Both the position numbers and the translations under genes were made by a program. This document shows positions 23,926-32,910 of a stretch of 64,000 bases of DNA, piece by piece; positions within the stretch are counted from its first letter, which is position 1; each line of letters begins with the position of its first letter. A model generated the notes under the pieces. The model saw only the letters and a list, made by a program, of their open reading frames with translations. It made no database searches and was not told the origin of the DNA. Location: NCBI GenBank assembly GCA_022661535.1, contig JAKULF010000007.1, positions 2,046,001 through 2,110,000 on the forward strand, read 5' to 3'. This stretch comes from Eutypa lata. Taxonomy: Eukaryota; Ascomycota; Sordariomycetes; Xylariales; Diatrypaceae.

Positions 23926-25121
23926 GATGAAAGTTGGATGTTGTCAATGGAGGGAAAGTGGTATTAGAAGCTATCGAGAAGGGCAAGAGAATGGTTGCTT
24001 GATCTCCCCAATATCCAGGGATCCAAAACCAGAGACATGTGAGCTTTTATATCCACCGTCAGGACTACCGCGAGTCTGTTTTCGGAACTGAATACAAGGA
24101 CAATACCGCTACTCAATCACATATTCATATTGTAACATAACTGGATGAGCACTTGATGCTCATTTCGGTCAGTCGCTCCCCTAGATTGTGCATCTACCCC
24201 GGACGAGAGAGATTCCTGCAATAAAACCTCTTTACTGTATCCTTGTCTGATGGAATTTGCCCCCAAATGGTTCTGCATGGGGTCGGTATATGATCAGAGA
24301 CGACTACAGAAATATATGCGCTCCAGTAGGAAAAATAAGCTCACAACCCACTCAATGACGAAACTTCTGTAGCCTTACATATGGGTCGATGCCAAGGTTG
24401 CATACATAAGGTACCCCACGATAAACCAGGAACTCAACTCGGAAGGTGGCGAGGGCTGAAATGATCGCCATTATTGCTAGGTAGCAAGGAGCTAGAACAC
24501 CCAAGAAAAGGGGTTTAAGCTTTACGGGGACGGTCCGGAAATTGCCCCGGACGTCCCAGACTGCGGGGAAATATGGAGACGAACGGCAGACAACGTGCAA
24601 GCAACGTGGAGATATGCGGGGATATAAGATATAATAATGGCAAACGTGCTATATAGCGAACAGCACGTGCCAGTATAGCCTAAGATAGTACGTGAGGTCG
24701 AAGGTACTCGGAGCAAGTTTCGGAGTTGTGGTTTCGGCCTGAGAAATTCCGAACGCTACGGAAACACAGCACTTATACCCTCGTTCTCACATACGTTAAC
24801 GATGGCTGGACGGAAATTTGAAAGGATGTGCTGAAGGTACGATGGGATCAAGAAGTATGCATTGTATTCGGCATGTATGTGAAGATCTAGAGCTAGTAGG
24901 AGGGCTAGGAGCTGCATGGAACTATCACCTCAGGTAAGTTATCCAGGCACTAATTGGATCTAGCAGTCATTTAGAGACATCAGAAGGGGAACTGATTGGC
25001 AGTCAGGAGTTCGAACGCGGAATTGTATGTAGACAAGGCCTGATCACAGTATACGCAAATCATCCAACATAATAGCTGCCTAGCCAGCTAAAAGTCACAA
25101 GCGACCAACATGGCCACGAGC
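23926..25121. other. Intergenic, no gene recognised
   Basis: Promoter of the secreted-protein gene on the left. The remainder has only short, unbiased open frames. Confidence 0.5.
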
Positions 25122-26743
25122 TTAGGATATCTTCTCCACAAGCTTAATCCCTTCAGCCTCTGCCGCTTCCCTAAGAGGATCGCAGATCTCCTTTGTGTAG
25201 GGAGCGACTATTCCAGGTTTTGCAATCGCCTGGTGACCATCAAGAAGCATCTGCGTTGCGATGCCGCAGGTGACTCCCACAGATTTGGACATAGCAGAGT
25301 ACCCGTCCGGGTCCCCGAAGAGCTCCATTGTCGAGGTGATGGTGTTCTAAGAGATGCGAAGTTAGGAATGGGAAATTATTATTGGCACCGGGGTTAGAAT
25401 GATTCAGTGCTCACCGTGGAACCATCTTGCCACTCAACTACAAACTTGTGCTGCAGAACAACCAGATCACGCTCGCCAGGGTTGAAGCTGCAGATCCCAG
25501 CTAGGTGTGCTGAAAGCGTATCTAGCAGGTTGCCGTGAACTGGCGCCTCATTCGTGGAAAATAACCCTATCCAGCGAAGGCCGGAAATAGCCTGCTCTCG
25601 CTCGGCGGGACTCGAGAACCGACTAAGCTCGTCGATTTTCTTGATGATATCAGTCTCCGTGGCTGTCGCTGAGCCGATCGCCTCCTGTTGGATCTCGGCC
25701 CAAGTGATCCCAGGTACGAGCCAGTCCTTCGGCTCCGAGTCGATCCATCCCAGGTCGACCAACGCCTTCACCAACTGGGGGTTGCCGTTGTACCTAAGGG
25801 TTCCTCGGATCACGGTATGGGCTTCGGGTATCTGGTAGAACTCTCGGAAGGGCAGCGAGTTGCAGTTCGGATATGCTAGGAATTCGTACCCGTCCTTGAT
25901 GTGGTAAAGACTAGCCCGTGCCATCAGTTCTTCATTGGGAACCTCCACGACTTTTCCGTCCTTCAAGAACGTAGCAGGAATTGTACTGCGATAGCAACGC
26001 GCCGCGAGGCGACCAGGAGAACTGAGTTGGGAGAGTTAGTTCGACTTGTCACATGAAAGAAAGGATGGCTAAGCTTACTTTGTACTTCAGGGGGTTATCC
26101 GAGACCTCGGGAGCTGGAAGCCCGCCTCCGTATAGATAGAACTCTTTGACCTATGAAGTAGTTAACACACGAACTACTGCCCCAGGGTTGAAAGAGCTTT
26201 TCATCACACCTTTCCCCCCTTTGCGTGGACATCCCCGATGATTTTCACAGCATAAAGATGGTCAACCCCGGGATCGACGCCGACTTCATTGAGAACGGTG
26301 ATACCTGCCGCTTTCGCTGGACCGTCTAGCTCCTTGATGGCTGGGGAGACATAGCTCGTGGTCACGACATGCGTCTTACTTTTAATGGCGGATTCAACAA
26401 CCTTTGCGTGGTAGACGTAAGGGACCAGAGAAATCACAACTTCGTGGCCTGAAATGGCGGTATCGAGCTCTGCCGAGGAGACGTCAAGCGATATTGCTGT
26501 TACTCGTAGGTGATCAGAGACTAATGACTCTGCCTTGGCAAGAGTGCGAGAAGCTGGGATATAGTAAGTACAAATATATGAAATGTTGTTTTGTGCGGGC
26601 TTATGAGAGGAAATAATATCCCGAGCCGTGGAGCAAGGCAACACACCGATAGTCAATTTGTTTTCTTCGTTACGGAGCAGGTAGTCAACACAAGGTTTAG
26701 CTACCATGCCGCTACCCAGGACGAGGATCTTCTTTCCGGCCAT
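25122..26743 (-). CDS. Saccharopine reductase-like (Lys9 family) with an internal frameshift
   Basis: Five exons are clear: 26743-26647, 26553-26210, 26150-26079, 26021-25415 and 25346-25122. The protein starts with a Rossmann motif (ILVLGSGMVAKP), continues through YGGGLPAPEVSDNP, a close variant of the conserved CGGLPAPE segment, then KFSWS, and ends KLVEKIS. This is the Lys9 fold, which makes saccharopine from aminoadipate semialdehyde and glutamate in fungal lysine synthesis. In the fourth exon the conserved reading (FSWSPRGALLSQYNS) and its continuation (ATFLKDGKVVEVPNEEL) are in different frames. One extra base lies near 25975-25985. I found no intron or alternative acceptor that repairs this without losing the conserved segment. 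The gene is therefore a decaying paralogue, an assembly error, or a normal gene with a sequencing error. Intron placement and all other exons are intact. Confidence 0.8.
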
Positions 26744-28229
26744 GCTGTTTGTATCAACGAAATGTTTCGTTTACCAATACTTGGTCAAGACCAGAACTGA
26801 TATTAGCCAGAGTTATGTTTTCAAACTTTATATCCCAGTCTACGAATGACACTGAAGATCCAATATACCACATATGATCTCTCTGTCCAGTGCTGATGAC
26901 TCACCGGCGTACGAAGTATATTTGTAAGAAATTTGCCCTATACTATAGGGACCCTTGTTCAACCACTTGCTCCTTATGGTAATAATATCTAGTAGAGGTT
27001 AGGTTGGAGCTACCACAAGGCTATACTATGCCAACCCCTGTTTTAAGCACTTGCCCTTTTATGGATAAAATATCTAAGCGGGGCTAGATTAAAACTATCA
27101 TACGGGCTTAAGATAATTCCCATCCCATCAGTGTACTGTAATAAAGGGGCTTATGATGTTATCCCTACCCATATTAGTAGAGTCACAACAGTATTGCGTG
27201 ATTATGGTAACTACATGTTGAGTTCCTGTACCGGAGCTGGCTTATGCGGGGCAACCCCTAGCATGACGTCCAATGAGGGTTTCAGGGGTTAAGGTTTCTC
27301 GTATATGAAAGTTCAGGAGATCGTTATTGGCCGGAATTTCTACTATTCAATTGGTATATTTTGAATTTTAAGTGATATCTAGGTAAGTAGGAAAGGCTGG
27401 GTATGTCGCCTTTGCTACTATTTTATACCGGTTTGATGTGGTACGAATGCAATCGTTTAGCAATGCTCAAAGGTAATACTAGCTAGATATAATTATCAGC
27501 GGTTACGCGAGTTGCAGCACACGAAAACATATTATATAAGTGTTCAACAATAGCTAATCGGTATAAAAAGGATTAGGAGGTAATATGGGGGAGTAGTATA
27601 TGTACTACAACATGTAATGATTATGGTATGATTCCTTGGAGCAATCCGAAAGAACGATATCCCATCATAGCCTATGGAATTAAATACAACAATGTGAGGC
27701 TGATACGCTACATAATACATTAGAGTAAGGAAATAAATATTTAAGCTATATGGATAATATACCTTCAACCTAAATTATAATGAAGCTTTTTCACTAAGGT
27801 TAACAAAGAGGAAACCCCATCTGAGGCCGACTACGAGATACATAAACACACCAAATCAGACAGTTGCAAGAAATATGATCATTTGCATATCAAATCTGCT
27901 TTTAGGAATCGGACGATATGTAAAGGTGGACCCGTAATTACAATTAAAAGTTGGAAACCAAGTATATCATGAGGGGGGTGAATCAATGTTAGATGAAAAG
28001 GAAGATGTTATGAACTCATGGTCTCCGTAAGGGAAGGCTGTGTTTCATTATAGGCCAATCTATCAAATTGCCAAGTGGACAGCTCCCCCACGGATCCTAA
28101 AACATTATAGTCCCACCCGCTATTCAGTATGTCTTGGAGTTATCGTAGCAATCCCATCATCACACCTCACGCAAATAGCCGCACCATATCCGAGTTTTGG
28201 CATCAAGGCGGGTTCCCGAAGAGGCTCAG
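26744..28229. other. AT-rich gene-poor spacer
   Basis: No gene seen. It contains the degenerate tandem duplication at 26941-27107 and several short AT-rich stretches resembling decayed repeat DNA. Confidence 0.5.
26941..27107. repeat. Two degenerate tandem copies of an 83-bp unit
   Basis: Copy 1 starts tactataggg at 26941 and copy 2 starts tactatgcca at 27024. Shared blocks include acttgc, ttatgg, aaaatatcta or aataatatcta, and a ctaccac/ctatcat block. Many differences are transitions, which is compatible with old RIP. Confidence 0.55.
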
Positions 28230-28631
28230 CTAGCTACCTCTGTAGGTCGTATAGCTGTAAGGTGACAAGAGCAGCGGTACGTGGTAATGCTGGCCCTTCT
28301 CGACGGTGAAGCTAACGAGAACCTCGGGGAAGAAGGTGTTGCCCTCGCCGAAGTAACCCTTGGTGTCGAACCGGAGCGTCCATGTCGAGTTATCCTGAAC
28401 CTGAACCTCGCTCATGACATCGTCCAAAGTGAAGGTTGGCACATCCCCGGACGAATGCACGCTCGAGTAGGGAAGCCACGTCCTGATGCGGCCGTCGTCA
28501 TCCGTCCATGACTCGAAAGTCTTGAGAGGCGCATGTCCTCCTTCGAGCTTGACGCGGATGCCCTTGGCTGGCTTTCCGGCCGCGGTGTCGAGAACGTGGC
28601 AGGTGATGGGGTCTTTGTTGTCGACAGACAT
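28230..28631 (-). CDS. 5-hydroxyisourate hydrolase (transthyretin-like)
   Basis: A single 133-residue exon. It has all the signatures of the family: CHVLDTAAGKPA with catalytic histidine 12, an arginine in the DDGRIRTW segment, the histidines of GQHYHVPLLLSPYSY, and the diagnostic C-terminal YRGS tetrapeptide. The enzyme hydrolyses 5-hydroxyisourate to OHCU, the step after urate oxidase in purine breakdown. No YRGS-adjacent peroxisomal signal is visible, so it is probably cytosolic. No other uricolytic genes are in the window. The start is the only in-frame ATG before the conserved CHVLD block. Confidence 0.95.
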   Translation of the reverse strand: MSVDNKDPITCHVLDTAAGKPAKGIRVKLEGGHAPLKTFESWTDDDGRIRTWLPYSSVHSSGDVPTFTLDDVMSEVQVQDNSTWTLRFDTKGYFGEGNTFFPEVLVSFTVEKGQHYHVPLLLSPYSYTTYRGS

Positions 28632-30559
28632 TGTGGAAAAGAAGTGTGTGGTTGAGAGGAGCGAGTTAAAATTCTTCTTCTTGGCAAAATAAAGTGGTAT
28701 GTATTTGTGTGTATGATCTCCAACTTGAACCTTTTTAAGGTTTTGTCAAGCGAAAGGAACTCCAGGGTAGAGCCTCCTCGGGCTAGTGATAGATACTTAG
28801 GTAGATAAGTATGTAGCTAAAGTAGTCCGAGAGAACGGATGATCTGTGAGTAAAGGTAGGACAGACAGAGCGGTGACGGCCACGGATAGAGAGAGGGCTG
28901 CAGGTCAACGGGCGAGTATAACGGATGATCGTAAGCGTGATAATTAATCGGAAAGGGTGCCAGATAATGCGAGACCCTTTTGGACTGGCAGTGTTCATTT
29001 CAGTTCAATTCAATTCTTGGTAACTATTGCCGTTAGTCAGGAAGAATATTGCAGTTCAAGATGTCGGGGGCCGCCGCGTTGTAACCTTGGGAGTTGATTT
29101 GGTTGGTCTAGCGAGGTGCCCCGCCCCCACCAGCTGAAGCTAAAAAGCTCTAGAGGCAACAAGGTAGTCTAGCACTGAAAGCTACCTCTCGAATAAGCAC
29201 TGGAAGCTACTGGGAAATGAGGGGCAAGGAAGGGGAATACGCAACTCCACGGTAACCCTTCTGATGTCAAATTGTCGATCTCACATCCTTAGGGCATATC
29301 TTAGGCTGCATAGGTGTACTCGGTGCTACATTGAATGAGTTTAAAATAGAAACATCGTCGCACCTTGACCTTATGCACCTGCGAGTTCCTCCCACATTTC
29401 TCTCAACTTTTCCTCCAAACACAAGACTCTAATCAGCTAATATCGCGCTTTGCGAACAACGCATGCGGTGGCTGTGCTGCGCGTGTCACATGTCGCTTAG
29501 GAAGCTACTTCATATAAGGCTCTGTCAAATCATGACTTTTTGATCTAGACATATACCTACTTAATTACCATAGATGTTCACTCTCGAAAAGTCGGTCACG
29601 AGAGGAAATGCTGCAATCAGCCTGCAAAGTAACCGGTTGGCGTCATTTTGTATCCGAGCCACCACTTAATCAAGTCATTAAGATAGTCAATCTATATCGT
29701 GGAGAGCTAAAAAGGGGTTTCTATATTAAGGTCAGGGGGTTATGATCCAATATTACTTGATTCAGGCGTTCTGATTGTCTAAGTAAGCCTACTTCTAGGG
29801 GGTAGTATTACAAGAAAAACCCGAATAAGAGACGAGTGGGATGGATGGTGCATCACCAAAATCAGGTATCTAAGAAATAGCTCAAGATATCAAGTCGAAC
29901 AAGAGAAAGGGGATGGTGGGGAATGCATAATACGAAATGTACAGTTGTGTGGTAGAAGGATCGCCTTAAGCACTGCCACAGCTACTACCCCTATGTCACC
30001 AAGCCACAATATCCACAACTACCTGGGTAGGACGATAATAATAGGGGTCAAGTTGCTACCAAATTAATCAACACCTTCTACGATATACTTATCTGCATGT
30101 ATAACATATATATGCTTTAGTTATAATATTATTACGGTATTTAAAATTTGAATAAACTTATAGTTATAATGTTACATATAGAATAATCATGAATTATTAT
30201 TGTTTAAGCAAATATTATTCGAATTCGAACTTATAACGTGCCATGTATTTTGGCAGCAACTTGGGTGTCTATTATTGGCACCCACGACTACATACCGCAG
30301 TGTTCCCATGTCTTTGCCACTCGATCTGCCCACCCTATCGTTTATTATGAGACAGGCTTACACACGAGCTTACTATCACTGACAAATTCCGAATTTTATG
30401 GAACTCGGGTGCATTGCTATTACCCTGTCATCATCTCAGACACTTTCCATCTAGTCTGCCTTCATTCTGTGAAACGGGGCGTTGTCATGTATAGCAACAT
30501 CCCGAAGACGGCGAGCTCCTTAGCCATACAAATAACAATAGTCACCACACAAGGTTTAA
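28632..30559. other. Intergenic, no gene recognised
   Basis: About 1.9 kb with only short unbiased frames. The stretch at 30070-30230 is very AT-rich. Confidence 0.5.
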
Positions 30560-31042
30560 TCAACCAGTGGGCACGCCTCTGGCCACCATGAAGGCCTCGT
30601 GGCGGCATAGTTTGTCCGCCGCGACAACGAGAGGGGCCAGTGCCATGTCCTCCCCCTCCTCCTCCTTCTTCATCTCGTCCCTCTTCTTCGCACGATTCTG
30701 GTGGCGTCGGCGGGCGGTCATCGCAGCCCGCAGGAGGAACTCGATGATGCCCGGGGAGCCGTCGCCCAGCGAGTTGCAGATAGCTTGGAGGAAAGCAGGC
30801 TTGTCTTCCTTGCGCGTCCACTTGTCCTTGTGCATCAACGCCGTGTGGAGGAGGCGGTTGAGGTTCGCCTCGGCCGTGCACGCCGCGACATCTGAGGTCC
30901 GGGCCCTGAACGTATAGCTGGTCTCCCGGAGTATCGCGTGGCTCCCGGCGTCCATGAGGAAGTCTACCGCTGGGGCCCGGAAGACTTTGCCCCCGAAGTC
31001 GAAGCCGGGCACCCCCATGATTTTCTTGGCGCGGCGGGACAT
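30560..31042 (-). CDS. Hypothetical protein, 160 residues
   Basis: A single open frame from an ATG at 31042, with strong GC bias at third positions that supports real coding. The sequence is basic and mostly helical. MSRRAKK and the later RRRHQNRAKKRDEMKKEEEGED segment are highly charged. There is no signal peptide or membrane span. I do not recognise a domain. It lies alone between two long spacers. It could be a lineage-specific gene. It ends shortly after a conserved-looking helical segment (LVVAADKLCRHEAFMVARG), so a missing C-terminal exon is also possible. Confidence 0.55.
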   Translation of the reverse strand: MSRRAKKIMGVPGFDFGGKVFRAPAVDFLMDAGSHAILRETSYTFRARTSDVAACTAEANLNRLLHTALMHKDKWTRKEDKPAFLQAICNSLGDGSPGIIEFLLRAAMTARRRHQNRAKKRDEMKKEEEGEDMALAPLVVAADKLCRHEAFMVARGVPTG

Positions 31043-32084
31043 AGTGCGGGTTTCTCGATTGGTGGCTAATGTGTTCTATTAGATGGTGATGGGATGGGTT
31101 AGCAGATTTTTTATTTTTCGAAAAGATAGGAAATAAGGAGAGAAAACATATTCATCACCCTCGCAAATGTTTCAAGGAACGCGCCACATACCTAATGAGT
31201 TGAGACGTGTTCTGTTCTGTTCTGCTTTTGCTGTCGGTGACTTGCAACTAATACTAATATGTGTGTAGGTTGAACAATAGGCTTAAATTTCCAATGGTAT
31301 TAAAAGGTTGTGTTAAAAGGCCAGGAGGATGAGAATTATTTCCTGGCATGGATCATTCAGAAGTGTGTGATGCTTATTATTGTTGGCCTGAGGAACTACA
31401 GAATATGGAGTGTTGAAATAAGGACACGAAAGTACCTCTTTTCCTCAGTAAGTACACCCACACTATTTTAGAACTAATTGTTTTATTGCTCTAGGGAATG
31501 TATGATATTAACATTTTTGCAATAATGATGCATTCAGTGCGGTGTTCCAATGGTGTTGGTGGTGCGGAAGCTTTGTGAGAATTTTTGATACCTGAATGTG
31601 AGGTCTGATAGGTACTAACGAAGTGCAACTCAATACATAGTGACATCATGGTTCAGTTTTTGGATGCAATCAATGATAATCTAAATACATATATTAAACA
31701 TTAAGGAATGATTGTAATTCAGTGTTGTAATGTTTTTTATTCTGATGATGAAAGCTGATATGTTTACCTACATAAGTAAATGGATGAAATAGGTACCTAT
31801 GCGTGTTAAAAAGTAAGTGTCTGGCTTCAAGTTACTATCAGCTGCCTACTGTGTAGAAATACCATCCATTGATAGCAGGATTAAATATGTGTAGTTTAGA
31901 CGTTACTTAGGTACCAGGCTTAGAAATAATTATTGATACTGTTTGATACAGCAGTATGTTGATACATACAGGTCATATAGGTAACCTAGAAGGTCCATGC
32001 ACTACAGAATTACCAATGCATTGATGGGTGGTGGGATAGATAAGGTAAGATTAAGTGCAATTTTCTGACGACCCAGATGGGATA
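31043..32084. other. Intergenic, no gene recognised
   Basis: AT-rich and stop-dense. Nothing recognised. Confidence 0.5.
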
Positions 32085-32341
32085 CTCAGGATCCATGGCA
32101 CCTTTGGTGCAGTGGTTAATGAGTCTCTCTCCCGAGGGAGGACTCGGGTTCGAATCCTCCTGAGGACGGATGGGAAGTTGCCTTCGGGTAGTTTTAGGGG
32201 GAAGTGGTGGCCTTCGGGTATTCCCTTGCCCAATTCTGGGTAGTTTCGCCCTCGAGGATCATATAAAATTGTATCTGAGGACGGGGTAGTGGAGATGTAG
32301 ATACCTTCGGGTATCGAACTCCTTTTGCTTTTAGAAAAAAA
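32085..32341 (+). mobile_element. tRNA-derived SINE-like retroposon
   Basis: The head has a consensus polymerase III A box, tggtgcagtgg (32105-32115), and a consensus B box, ggttcgaatcc (32147-32157), with tRNA-like spacing. The acceptor and T stems do not pair, so this is not a functional tRNA. A unique body of about 170 bp follows, containing three cttcgggta motifs. One forms a six-pair hairpin closed by a TTCG loop (gataccttcgggtatc, near 32300-32315). The 3' end is A-rich (agaaaaaaaagatg). Possible 10-bp target duplications differing by two transitions flank it (32075-32084 and 32342-32351). This combination is diagnostic of tRNA-derived SINEs. Confidence 0.7.
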
Positions 32342-32910
32342 AGATGAAATATTTTTTTCTCATATTTTCCTAGACTTAGTACAAGGTATATATATAGATA
32401 AGGTTTTGCTAAGAACAACGTCTTAAATGGATTGATATTACCACTTTATCCAGAGGACCAAGCAAGGAGAACAATGGACAAGGGATAATATTTATTTAGC
32501 CTTTTCACCAGGTTAGGTTTTGTCAATATAGTTTTCAATACTCCATACTATTGTAAACATTACTCATAACTGAATTATTTATGTAAAACTGCATTACATA
32601 AGGATAGGGTATACATGCAAACGTGAAAACGAACCAACCCCTTCTTCCCTTTACGTACCATCATCCCCCAAGAATATGAACTTGACAAGAAAACATCCGT
32701 AATGTCAAGAGAGTGGGATATCTCTAACATGAAAAACCAGCCTCGAAGCGCTCGCTATGCAAAACCCTCGCTCTACCTCTACTTCTCAGCTACCTACATG
32801 TTTGGTCTGTAGTTAGGTACCTGGGTTAGAAGTAGGTACGTAACAAACTAGTTAGTATGTTATCAAATAATAGAGCGATCTTTTTTTTCCCCCTTGGGCC
32901 GTCCAATCAA
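32342..32910. other. Intergenic between the SINE-like element and ErdS
   Basis: 3' flank of erdS. TAGGTA/TACCTA motifs occur near 32813 and 32832. No gene seen. Confidence 0.5.

Noticed and set aside
25970..25990. Alternative splicing as explanation of the Lys9-like frameshift
   Set aside because: Upstream AG sites lead to an immediate stop. Shifting the frame of the whole exon start would destroy the conserved FSWS segment.
21367..26743. Secondary-metabolite cluster around the dehydrogenase
   Set aside because: Only one reductase is present. There is no polyketide synthase, NRPS, terpene cyclase, P450 or transporter, and the neighbours are unrelated.
32095..32170. Functional tRNA gene at the SINE head
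   Set aside because: The A and B boxes fit, but the T stem has mismatches in two of five pairs and no acceptor stem closes. The sequence continues into a body with an A-rich tail.
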